Source: an uncultured Collinsella sp. (lineage in GTDB: Bacteria > Actinomycetota > Coriobacteriia > Coriobacteriales > Coriobacteriaceae). From it: a DNA stretch of 23,094 nt. The stretch covers positions 1 through 23,094 of the forward strand of contig CABRGB010000025.1 of the NCBI GenBank assembly GCA_902470345.1, read 5' to 3'. The notes below the pieces were generated by a model. The model saw only the letters and a program-made list of their open reading frames with translations, did no database searches and was not told the DNA's origin. Positions 7,645 through 15,259 of this stretch are shown piece by piece. The position numbers and the translations under genes were made by a program. Positions within the stretch are counted from its first letter, which is position 1, and the number at the start of each line of letters is the position of its first letter.

Positions 7645-8484
7645 ATGCTTGCAATTAAAAAGCTTAACAACAACGCGGTTCTTTGCCGTGACGGACAGGG
7701 GCGAGATGTCATCGCCATGGGCAGGGGCGTCGGTTTCGGCGGAGATTTTCCTCGAGAGCTCCCTCTTTCTAAAATCGAGCATACGTTTTACGACATTGAT
7801 CCTAAAGGACAAGATGTCATGAGGGATCTTCCCTCGGATATCGTGATGTTTGCGGCGAAAGTTATGGACATCGTTGCCAACGAACTGCCCTACGACCTCT
7901 CGACCAATGCGACGCTGTTCATGGCTGATCACCTGTCGTTTGCCGTTGCGCGAGCCCAAAAGGGGGTCCGCATCGCGATGCCTCTTGCCTATGAAGTGCG
8001 GGAGACGTATCCGAAGGAATACAAGGCTGCCCAGTTTATCGTCATGCGACTCGAGAAGGAGCTCGGAGAGCGGCTTCCCAAGGATGAGATTGCCAGTATT
8101 GCGATGAATCTCGTGAACGCACGGGTTGTTGAAGCCGTCAAAGCCACGGCCGAGCCCGCAAAGCAGTTCGACGATATGCTCGAGGACGTTATCGAGATTC
8201 TCGAAAGCGATTTCCGCATTATTGTCGACCGCGATTCCTTTGATTTCACCCGCTTCGCCACGCATCTGCGGTACCTGTTCAAGCGCATTCAAGCCGGCGA
8301 GTCGCTGAACAGCGCCAACATGCAGATGTACAAGAACTTTCGTGAGGAGTTTCCGCAGTTGGCAGAGTGCGTGAAGCATATCGGTTCCTATTGTCGTGAA
8401 ACGTGGGACGCCACGCTCTCCGAGGAGGAGGAACTCTATCTGATGATCCATCTCAACCGGATCATCTCCAAAAAAGGATTGTAA
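7645..8484 (+). CDS. bglG: BglG/LicT-family PRD transcriptional antiterminator
   Basis: 279 aa from the ATG at 7645, chosen for the AAAGGAGG six bases upstream; the upstream in-frame ATG at 7576 lies inside the terminator. The RNA-binding CAT domain is residues 1-56 (MLAIKKLNNNAVLC, then MGRGVGFGG). Two PTS regulation domains follow at about 65-170 and 171-279. Conserved regulatory histidines are His96 in PRD1 (MADHLSFA) and His207 (RFATHLRY) and His269 (YLMIHLNRI) in PRD2. The second PRD1 His is replaced by Asn155 in IAMNLVNA. In this family PTS phosphorylation of PRDs controls dimerisation and RAT binding, so induction should follow transport through the PTS encoded next door. It should bind the two RAT sites in its own leader and relieve termination. 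Confidence 0.93.
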   Translation: MLAIKKLNNNAVLCRDGQGRDVIAMGRGVGFGGDFPRELPLSKIEHTFYDIDPKGQDVMRDLPSDIVMFAAKVMDIVANELPYDLSTNATLFMADHLSFAVARAQKGVRIAMPLAYEVRETYPKEYKAAQFIVMRLEKELGERLPKDEIASIAMNLVNARVVEAVKATAEPAKQFDDMLEDVIEILESDFRIIVDRDSFDFTRFATHLRYLFKRIQAGESLNSANMQMYKNFREEFPQLAECVKHIGSYCRETWDATLSEEEELYLMIHLNRIISKKGL

Positions 8485-8554
8485 CCCGTAGCCATTCGGG
8501 GCATGACCTTTGCCGATTCGAACAGTAAGCCAAGATTGTGCAAAGGAGCCAATG

Positions 8555-10003
8555 ATGGCAAATTACAAAAAGGTGGCAGAGCAGATTCTCTCCACTGTGG
8601 GCGGGGCGGAAAACGTGGCTTCGGTTACGCATTGCATGACGCGCCTGCGCTTCAACCTCAAGGATGAAAGCCTCTCGAATGATGAGAAGCTTGAGGACAT
8701 CTCGTCTATCATCAGCGTCGTGCACGCCGGAGGGCAGGTGCAGCTGGTGGTCGGGCCCACGGTCGACAAGGTCTACGACGAGGTTTGTAAGCAGGGCGGA
8801 TTCGAGGTCACGGTATCGATTGACGAGGAACTCGATGGCCCTCAGCTTAGCTGGAAGGAGCGCTTGGCGCCCAAGCACCTCTTCAATCAGCTGCTCGATG
8901 CCGTGAGCGGCGCTATCACCCCGATCCTTCCGATCTTTTGTGTCGCCGGTATCTTCAAGATGCTCGTTATTCTGTTTGGGCCCGAAGGCGCCGGTTTTAT
9001 GTCCGAAACGAGCGACCTGTATCGGATCCTTTCCCTGGTGGGCGATGCGGCGTATTACTACTTCCCGGTGTTTGCCGCCTATAGCTCGGCTAAGAAGTTC
9101 AAAACGAGTCCTGTGCTGGCACTGCTCATCGCTGTTGTGATGATTTATCCCGACATGCTCGCTATTGTTGAGGACGGAAAGCCTTTCAGCGTCTTCGGCA
9201 TCCCCATGCAGCTCGTCAACTACACCCAGGCTGTTCTTCCGGTCATCTTGATCACCTGGGTCCAGTCCTATGTTGAGCGCTTCTTTAAGAAGATCTCGCC
9301 TGATATGTTGCGCATTCTGATCGTACCCGTGGGTACGGTGCTCGTGATGTTGCCGGTCGCGCTGTGCCTCTGCGGCCCTGCCGTCCAATTTGTCATGGGC
9401 CTTGTGGCCGATTTCATCATTTGGCTCGCCTCTGTTGCCGGTCCCGCTGCGACCGCGGTTATCGGCGCATTCTGGAATCTGATCATCGCCACCGGCATGC
9501 ACGTGCCGATCTATACCGCCATATTGCCCGCCGCGCTCCAGAACGGTTACGACGCCATCTTATACCCCGGCACCGCGGTTGTAGCCTACACCACGCTTGC
9601 CATCGCGCTCGCCTATGGCCTGCGCGCTAAGGACAAGGAGAGTCGAGCCACGGGCTGGAACTTGTTCATCACCTATGCCTTCGGTCGCGTGAGTGAGCCC
9701 ATCATCTACGGCATCCTGTTTCGCGACAAGAAGGCTCTTGCCTGGAACATGATTGGTGGTGCTGTCGGTGGTCTGCTGGTAAGCCTTCTTCATGCCAACG
9801 TCTATATCTTCACTGGCGTTGGTTTCCCATGGATGAACGTGCTCATGTTTGCTCAGGATATCATCCCTGGCGCCATCGGGTGTCTTGCTGGCGGTGCCGT
9901 GACGTTTGCGTTGGCGATGATTTTTGGATTTGAAGGACAGGAGAAGATGCCGTTGAAGTCCAAGAGCGGCGATTCTGAGGCCGTTGAATCCGTCGAGGCA
10001 TAA
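8555..10003 (+). CDS. bglF: PTS beta-glucoside transporter, EIIBC
   Basis: 482 aa from the second of two adjacent ATGs (8552 or 8555 both follow AAAGGAG; 8555 has better spacing). Residues 1-80 are an EIIB domain with the phospho-cysteine Cys27 in VTHCMTRLRF. A hydrophobic EIIC domain of about ten membrane segments follows, including ISGAITPILP-like text near 105-120 and GRVSEPIIYGILF. It imports and phosphorylates a beta-glucoside such as cellobiose, salicin or arbutin, inferred from the bgl context. BglF-type proteins often end in an EIIA domain of about 150 aa. This one stops after a charged tail (GDSEAVESVEA), so EIIA must come from another gene. It lies 70 nt after the antiterminator and upstream of a matching phospho-beta-glucosidase. 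Confidence 0.92.
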   Translation: MANYKKVAEQILSTVGGAENVASVTHCMTRLRFNLKDESLSNDEKLEDISSIISVVHAGGQVQLVVGPTVDKVYDEVCKQGGFEVTVSIDEELDGPQLSWKERLAPKHLFNQLLDAVSGAITPILPIFCVAGIFKMLVILFGPEGAGFMSETSDLYRILSLVGDAAYYYFPVFAAYSSAKKFKTSPVLALLIAVVMIYPDMLAIVEDGKPFSVFGIPMQLVNYTQAVLPVILITWVQSYVERFFKKISPDMLRILIVPVGTVLVMLPVALCLCGPAVQFVMGLVADFIIWLASVAGPAATAVIGAFWNLIIATGMHVPIYTAILPAALQNGYDAILYPGTAVVAYTTLAIALAYGLRAKDKESRATGWNLFITYAFGRVSEPIIYGILFRDKKALAWNMIGGAVGGLLVSLLHANVYIFTGVGFPWMNVLMFAQDIIPGAIGCLAGGAVTFALAMIFGFEGQEKMPLKSKSGDSEAVESVEA

Positions 10004-10149
10004 GAGGCTACTACACAAATATGCTCCCCAGCCGTTGCGCGGTCCGACCCCTTGGCCGCGCAACGGTACTGTGCTGTTGCGCGGCACTTGCCGAGTCCGT
10101 TGCGTTCGACAGTGTGGGCCGGGAATTTGATAGAAAGGACGACACCATA
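10004..10149 (+). promoter_or_regulatory. Structured spacer with mutually exclusive hairpins between EIIBC and GH1 genes
   Basis: Segment A (10032-10042) and segment B (10056-10066) form a perfect 11-bp stem with a 13-nt loop. Segment B can instead pair over 8 bp (10056-10063) with segment C (10077-10084), and a partial fourth copy CCGTTGCG at 10097-10104 also complements B. No T-run follows, so it is not a classical terminator. It could tune expression or stability between transporter and hydrolase. Confidence 0.55.
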
Positions 10150-11568
10150 ATGTTTAGAGAAGATTTTTTATGGGGCGGGGCTCTGGCTGCAAACCAGTGC
10201 GAGGGAGGATGGAACGAAGGCGGTCGCGGTTTAGCCAATTCCGACATGCTGCCGTTTGGCGATCAACGCATGGACGTCATGCGGGGAGACCTTGATCCGC
10301 GTGCGTTGGCACCCGACAGCTTCTATCCCGCTCGCAAGGGCATTGATTTTTACCATAGGTACAAGCAGGATATTGAACTGTTTGCCCAGATGGGTTTTAA
10401 ATGCCTGCGCTTATCAATCGCCTGGAGCCGCATTTTTCCCAAAGGAGACGAAGCCGAGCCCAATGAAGAAGGCCTTGCCTTTTACGAGGATGTTTTTAGG
10501 ACGTGTCGCGCGCATGACATTGAGCCTTTGGTGACGCTCAACCACTATGATGTCCCCATGCATCTCGTTGATGCGTATGGCGGATGGCGCGATCGCAGGT
10601 TGGTCGACCTGTTCGAGCGATATTCGCGTACCGTGTTCGAGCGCTATCGGGGATTGGTCAATTATTGGCTGACCTTTAACGAGATCAACATCATGACGCA
10701 GGCGTGCTTTATGGCGGCGGGGATCATCTTCGAGCAAGGGGAGAATCGCTATGCAACGGTTCACACGGCCGTGCACCATGTATTGGTTGCGAGCGCCCGT
10801 GCGGTCGGGGCGTGTCATGAACTGTGCCCTGGGGCGAAGATCGGTTGCATGCTCAACGCAGGTGTCTTCTATCCGGCTACATGTGATCCGGACGATGTGC
10901 TGGCTGCGCAGGCTGAGAATCGCAGCCATTACATGTTTACCGACGTCCAGGTGCGCGGTGCGTACCCGAGCTATGTTCTCAAGGAATACGCCCGCCATGG
11001 TTTTGAGGTGCCCTATCGGGATGATGACCGCGAAGTACTGGCTGCAAACCTGGTCGATTTCGTCTCGTTTTCGTATTACTCGACGCGCGTCGCAAAAGCG
11101 CATGCGGAAGGTCAGTTCGATTCGAACCTTCTTCGCTCGGCGCCTAATCCGTATCTAAAACAGGAGCCTTGGGGGAGGTTTATCGACCCCAAAGGGCTGC
11201 GCGTCACCATGAATGAAATCTGGGATCGCTATCAAAAGCCGCTGTTCATCGTCGAAAACGGTTTGGGTGCTCCTGATGTGCCGGAAGATTCGGGTGAAAT
11301 AGAAGACGACTATCGAGTTGAATACCTGCGGGCCCACATCGAGGCGATGAGGGAGACCGTCGAGCTCGACGGGGTGGAACTCATGGGATATACCTGTTGG
11401 GGCCCGATCGATTTGGTTTCGGTCGCCACAGGACAGATGCGTAAGCGCTACGGGTTTATCTATGTCGATCGAGACGATAGCGGTGCGGGCTCGTTTGAGA
11501 GACGTAAAAAGAAAAGCTTCGAATGGTACCGACGCGTAATAGCAAGCAATGGCGAAGACCTTGCGTAA
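10150..11568 (+). CDS. bglA: 6-phospho-beta-glucosidase, glycoside hydrolase family 1
   Basis: 472 aa, typical for GH1. I start at the ATG at 10150 because the family N-terminus MFREDFLWGG begins there; the ribosome site AAAGGA is about 11 nt upstream. The acid/base Glu178 is in LTFNEIN, the nucleophile Glu369 in FIVENGLG, and the C-terminal KRYGFIYVD...RRKKKSFEWY stretch is typical of phospho-sugar-binding members. It cleaves 6-phospho-beta-glucosides delivered by the PTS to glucose 6-phosphate and aglycone or glucose, in the cytoplasm. It is the third gene of the bgl operon. It resembles the GH1 enzyme at 20961-22391 end to end, including the shared C-terminal IASNGEDL, so the two are paralogues. 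Confidence 0.93.
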   Translation: MFREDFLWGGALAANQCEGGWNEGGRGLANSDMLPFGDQRMDVMRGDLDPRALAPDSFYPARKGIDFYHRYKQDIELFAQMGFKCLRLSIAWSRIFPKGDEAEPNEEGLAFYEDVFRTCRAHDIEPLVTLNHYDVPMHLVDAYGGWRDRRLVDLFERYSRTVFERYRGLVNYWLTFNEINIMTQACFMAAGIIFEQGENRYATVHTAVHHVLVASARAVGACHELCPGAKIGCMLNAGVFYPATCDPDDVLAAQAENRSHYMFTDVQVRGAYPSYVLKEYARHGFEVPYRDDDREVLAANLVDFVSFSYYSTRVAKAHAEGQFDSNLLRSAPNPYLKQEPWGRFIDPKGLRVTMNEIWDRYQKPLFIVENGLGAPDVPEDSGEIEDDYRVEYLRAHIEAMRETVELDGVELMGYTCWGPIDLVSVATGQMRKRYGFIYVDRDDSGAGSFERRKKKSFEWYRRVIASNGEDLA

Positions 11569-11631
11569 TAACGTTAAGATGGACAAATGCGCCCGTTGGG
11601 GGAATAGTCGTGCCACTTCGCTTGACAACAG

Positions 11632-11689
11632 GCTAAACTAGATATTAAACATTTACTATTCTGTTTAGATTGAATTTGCGGTCGTTTAG
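11632..11689 (+). promoter_or_regulatory. Promoter and candidate operator region of the LacI-family gene
   Basis: TTGACA at 11622-11627 is a consensus -35 just outside this span; the best downstream -10 candidates are TATTAA (15-nt spacer) or TTAAAC (17-nt spacer), both imperfect. GCTAAAC (11632-11638), TTAAAC (11645-11650), CTGTTTAG (11661-11668) and TCGTTTAG (11682-11689) repeat one half-site in AT-rich DNA. The same motif clusters before the isomerase, so autoregulation by the encoded LacI protein is likely. Confidence 0.5.
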
Positions 11690-11750
11690 TTGCCGAGCCA
11701 CGGGGCGGTCAAGCCACGATGCTCGGCCGTGACCGATGCTAGGGGGAACG

Positions 11751-12761
11751 ATGGCTAAAGCAAGCGTCCGCGAGATCAGCCGCATTACCGGCTTTTCGCC
11801 CGCAACCGTGTCCAACGCGCTCAACCGCAAGCGCAGCGTGAGCGAGGAGACCGCCAAGGTCATCCTGGAGTGCGCGCAGTCGCTTGGCTATCAGCAGTCG
11901 ACGCAGCTCGAGAGCATCCAGTTTGTGCTTGCGCGCAAGACGGGCGCCATCCTGGACGAGAGCACCTTCCATCCCGCGGTCATCGAGGGCGTGGAGCGCC
12001 AGGCGCGTCGCCACGGCATGAGCACGAGCTTTGTCTCGCTCGACTTTAGCGACCTGGACGCCGTGCGCCCGCAGGTCGAGGGCCTGATCGCCGACCCGTC
12101 GGCCGCCATCGTGCTGATGGGTACCGAGCTGGGTGAGGAAGACTATGCCTTGTTCGCCAACGCTGCCGCCCACTTGATCGTGCTCGATGGCTGGAGCGAT
12201 CGTCAGTACTTCGATGCCGTAGTCATTGCCAACACCGACTCGGCGCTGCGCGCCGTGGACTACCTTATCGAGAAGGGTCACAAGCAAATCGGCTATCTGG
12301 CAGGCGACCTTCGCATCCGCAACTTTAAGGATCGCGAGCGCGGCTATCGCCAAGCGCTTGAGGATGCGGACCTTGAGGCCAACCCGACATGGCGCGTCAC
12401 ATTGGGCACCACGCTCGAAGGTGCTTATCGCGACATGGGCGCATGGCTCGACAGCGTCTCGCGCGACGACCTGCCGACGGCTTTCTTTGCCGAAAACGAC
12501 GTGCTCGCCGTAGGCGCCATGCGCGCGCTGAACGAGCACGGCATACGTGTCCCCGAGGATGTCTCAATCATCGGCTTTGACGATCTGTCTTTGGGCGCCT
12601 TCTCCAATCCGCCGCTCACCACGGTGCACGTTCCCAAGCACGAGGTGGGCGAGATCGCGGTGCGCCGCCTGGTGGGCAACATCCGCAATCCCAAGAGCTA
12701 TACCTGCAAGACGGCCGTATCGACCTATTTTGTCGAGCGCCAGAGCGTGCGTGAAATCTAG
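11751..12761 (+). CDS. LacI-family transcriptional regulator of the adjacent sugar locus
   Basis: 336 aa from the ATG at 11751, preceded by AGGGGG with good spacing; a start at 11736 would put five residues before the usual MAKASVREIS N-terminus. Residues 1-50 are the LacI helix-turn-helix with hinge (VREISRITGFSPATVSNALN, then SVSEETAKVILECAQSLGY). The rest is a periplasmic-binding-like effector domain ending in DVSIIGFDDLSLGAFSNPPLTTVHVPKHEVGEIA, standard for the family. It likely represses its own gene and the isomerase-transketolase-kinase genes downstream through the shared GTTTA(G/C) motifs. The inducer is probably the sugar or sugar phosphate of that pathway. It has its own terminator, so it is not in one transcript with the enzymes by default. 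Confidence 0.92.
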   Translation: MAKASVREISRITGFSPATVSNALNRKRSVSEETAKVILECAQSLGYQQSTQLESIQFVLARKTGAILDESTFHPAVIEGVERQARRHGMSTSFVSLDFSDLDAVRPQVEGLIADPSAAIVLMGTELGEEDYALFANAAAHLIVLDGWSDRQYFDAVVIANTDSALRAVDYLIEKGHKQIGYLAGDLRIRNFKDRERGYRQALEDADLEANPTWRVTLGTTLEGAYRDMGAWLDSVSRDDLPTAFFAENDVLAVGAMRALNEHGIRVPEDVSIIGFDDLSLGAFSNPPLTTVHVPKHEVGEIAVRRLVGNIRNPKSYTCKTAVSTYFVERQSVREI

Positions 12762-12824
12762 GCGGAACGGCGCCAGACCTCAGAGCGGAAAAGTCCGCCA
12801 AAGGCAACCGTACATAACGCTACC

Positions 12825-12853
12825 AAGAGAGGGTCCTTCGGGGCCCTCTTTTT
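12825..12853 (+). terminator. Intrinsic terminator after the LacI-family gene
   Basis: AGAGGGTCC (12828-12836) pairs with GGGCCCTCT (12841-12849) around a TTCG tetraloop, followed by T residues to 12853. A-T pairs extend the base. It separates the regulator gene from the enzyme operon. Confidence 0.92.
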
Positions 12854-12873
12854 GTTGCCCTTGTATGTTCAGA

Positions 12874-12992
12874 TTGTTTACATACCGTTTAGGCTGATTT
12901 CTCTACCGTTTACGGGACTTTCGCGCTAAACTTCTAAACAGAAGAGTAAAACATTTAGTAAACAGAACAAAACGAAACATGCGTCTGTTTAC
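12874..12992 (+). promoter_or_regulatory. Operator-rich promoter region of the isomerase-transketolase-kinase operon
   Basis: An AT-rich stretch with at least seven half-sites of one motif in both orientations: TTGTTTAC (12874-12881), CCGTTTAG (12885-12892), CCGTTTAC (12906-12913), GCTAAAC (12925-12931), TCTAAACAG (12933-12941), AGTAAACAG (12957-12965) and CTGTTTAC (12985-12992). The motif also occurs before the LacI gene. I could not pick a single convincing -35/-10 pair. Confidence 0.55.
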
Positions 12993-13019
12993 TGAACATG
13001 TGATTAGGGGAGGACGTAC

Positions 13020-14420
13020 ATGGACAAGATCAAGCTCGGCTTTGTGCCCACGCGCCGCAGTATCTTTAGCGCGCCGGACGCGATCAAGTATCGCGGCCTT
13101 ACGGCTGATCGCCTGCGCGAGATCGGCGTCGACATCGTGGATATCGATGACATCAATGACGAGGGCCTGCTGTTCGACGACAGCCATATCGAGCCTATCG
13201 TCAAGAAGTTCCGCGCCGAGGGCGTCGATGGCATCATGCTGTGCCACGCCAACTTTGGCACTGAGTACGTTTGCGCTCGCCTTGCCCGCGAGCTCGGCCT
13301 GCCCGTGCTACTGTGGGGCCCGCGCGACGAGCGCCCCGAGCCCGACGGCACCCGTCTGCGCGATAGCCAGTGCGGCCTGTTCGCCACCGGCAAAGTGTTG
13401 CGCCGCTTCCAGGTGCCCTTTACCTACATGACCAATTGCCGTCTGACCGACCCCGAGTTCGAGCGCGGCGTCTGGGACTTTTTGGCCGTGTGCAACGTGG
13501 TCAAGACCTTCAAGCACACCCGCATCCTGCAGATGGCCACCCGCCCCTTCGACTTCTGGTCGACCATGTGCAACGAGGGCGAGCTGCTCGAGAAGTTCAA
13601 CATCCAGCTTTCGCCCATCCCCATGACCGAGCTTGTCCAAGCCGTGCGCGACGCCCAGGCCGACGAGCAGGCCATGACCGCCATGCTCGCCCACATCGCC
13701 GACAGCTTTGAGACCTGCATCCCCGAGGACAAGGTCCCCGCGGTCGCCGGTCTTGCCATCGCCATGAAGAGCCTGGTCGAGAAATACGGCTGCAACGCCG
13801 GAGCCATCCAGTGCTGGAACGCTCTGCAGGACGAGCTGGGCATTATGCCCTGCGCCGCCAACGCCATCCTCAACGAGATGGGTATCCCTATCGTCTGCGA
13901 AACCGACATCCACGGCGCCATCACCGCGCTCATGGTCGAGGCAGCCGATCTTGGCCGTCATCGCGGCATGTTCGCCGACTGGACCGTGCGCCATCCCGAT
14001 AACGAGAACGGCGAGCTGCTGCAGCACTGCGGCCCCTGGCCCTGCAGCTGCGCGGCCGTCAAGCCCAAGCTCACCTACCCGCTGGCTTTCGATCACCCCG
14101 GTGCGCTGACGGCCGAGGCCAAGCACGGCGACCTCACCCTTGCCCGCTTTGATGGTGACAACGGCGAGTACTCGCTGCTGCTGGGCAACGCCCGCGGCAT
14201 CGACGGCCCGGCCGGCATGGGCACCTATCTGTGGGTCGAGGTCGACAACCTCAAGCGCCTCGAGGCCAAGATCGTCGAGGGTCCCTACATCCACCACTGC
14301 GTCGCTATTCACGCCAACGTGGTGCCGGTGCTCTACGAGGCGTGCAAGTACATCGGCATCCAGCCCGACCTGTATGACCCCATCGAAGAAGACGTTAAAG
14401 CCTACCTGCGAGGAGAGTAG
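13020..14420 (+). CDS. L-fucose/arabinose isomerase-like sugar isomerase (FucI-related)
   Basis: 466 aa, preceded by GGGGAGGA. The protein resembles the COG2407-type FucI-related isomerases. An N-terminal Rossmann-like half holds GVDGIMLCHANFGTE and LPVLLWGPRDE. A C-terminal half carries CETDIHGAITALM (Glu294 and Asp296, candidates for the two acidic Mn2+ ligands) and GPYIHHCVAIHA (His425/426, candidate third ligand). E. coli FucI uses a Glu, an Asp and a His. The protein is shorter than FucI (about 590 aa) and rich in Cys. It should interconvert an aldose and ketose in the cytoplasm. First gene of an operon with two transketolase subunits (next ATG 2 nt after its stop) and an FGGY kinase, so its product is probably phosphorylated and then cleaved by the transketolase. 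Substrate unknown. Confidence 0.82.
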   Translation: MDKIKLGFVPTRRSIFSAPDAIKYRGLTADRLREIGVDIVDIDDINDEGLLFDDSHIEPIVKKFRAEGVDGIMLCHANFGTEYVCARLARELGLPVLLWGPRDERPEPDGTRLRDSQCGLFATGKVLRRFQVPFTYMTNCRLTDPEFERGVWDFLAVCNVVKTFKHTRILQMATRPFDFWSTMCNEGELLEKFNIQLSPIPMTELVQAVRDAQADEQAMTAMLAHIADSFETCIPEDKVPAVAGLAIAMKSLVEKYGCNAGAIQCWNALQDELGIMPCAANAILNEMGIPIVCETDIHGAITALMVEAADLGRHRGMFADWTVRHPDNENGELLQHCGPWPCSCAAVKPKLTYPLAFDHPGALTAEAKHGDLTLARFDGDNGEYSLLLGNARGIDGPAGMGTYLWVEVDNLKRLEAKIVEGPYIHHCVAIHANVVPVLYEACKYIGIQPDLYDPIEEDVKAYLRGE

Positions 14421-14422
14421 AA

Positions 14423-15259
14423 ATGGCAACTATCGAAGAGCTTGAGTCCCTGCGTTGGGACCTTCGCCGCGATTGCGTCGATATCATCATGGCTGGCGCC
14501 GGCGGCCACATCGGCGGTGACATGTCGGTGATCGACGCCCTCATGACCCTCTATGCCAACCACCTCAACATTTCGCCCGAGAGCGTCGACGATCCCAATC
14601 GCGACCGCTTCGTGCTCTCCAAGGGCCATGCCATGGAGGCCTACTACGCGGTGCTGTGCCACGAGGGCTATCTTGACCTCGATGACGTCAAGGCCCGCTT
14701 CTCCAAGTTCGGCAGCCCCTACATCGGCCACCCCAACAACAAGCTCAAGGGCATCGAGATGAACTCGGGCTCGCTGGGTCACGGCCTGCCCGTGGCCGTG
14801 GGCATGGCGCTCGCCGGCAAGATGGACGGCCGCGACTACCGCGTCTACACCATCATGGGCGACGGCGAGCTTGCCGAGGGCTCGGTCTGGGAGGGCGCCA
14901 TGAGCGGCGGCAACTACCAGCTCGATAACCTGTGCGCGCTCGTGGACCGCAACCGCTTGCAGATCAGCGGCAGCACCGAGGACGTCATGAAGCAGGATTC
15001 GCAGGAGGAGCGCTGGGCTGCCTTTGGGTGGAACGTGCTGTCCATTCCGGGCAACGACGTCCAGGCTATTGACGCTGCGCTGACGCTTGCTGCCGAGACC
15101 AAGGGTAAGCCCACGGTCATCATCCTCAACACGGTGAAGGGCTACGGCTCGTCCGTCATGGAGGACAAAGCCAGCTGGCATCATCACCTGCCCAACGATG
15201 AGGAATATGCCCAGATCATCGCCGATTTCGCTGCCCATAAGGAGGCCATCAATGGCTAA
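14423..15259 (+). CDS. Transketolase, N-terminal (TPP-binding) subunit
   Basis: 278 aa, the size of the N-terminal half of a split transketolase; full-length TktA is about 660 aa. It has GGHIGGDMS near residue 27, SKGHA (66-70), GSLGHGL (115-121) and the thiamine-diphosphate motif from GDGELAEGS (146-154) to Asn177 in VDRNRL. GAGGAGAG just ahead of the ATG fixes the start. It works only with the C-terminal subunit, whose start codon overlaps its last eight bases, so translational coupling is expected. It transfers a two-carbon ketol unit between sugar phosphates. Being in a sugar-specific operon suggests a specialised acceptor or donor rather than the housekeeping pentose phosphate reaction. 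Confidence 0.93.
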   Translation: MATIEELESLRWDLRRDCVDIIMAGAGGHIGGDMSVIDALMTLYANHLNISPESVDDPNRDRFVLSKGHAMEAYYAVLCHEGYLDLDDVKARFSKFGSPYIGHPNNKLKGIEMNSGSLGHGLPVAVGMALAGKMDGRDYRVYTIMGDGELAEGSVWEGAMSGGNYQLDNLCALVDRNRLQISGSTEDVMKQDSQEERWAAFGWNVLSIPGNDVQAIDAALTLAAETKGKPTVIILNTVKGYGSSVMEDKASWHHHLPNDEEYAQIIADFAAHKEAING

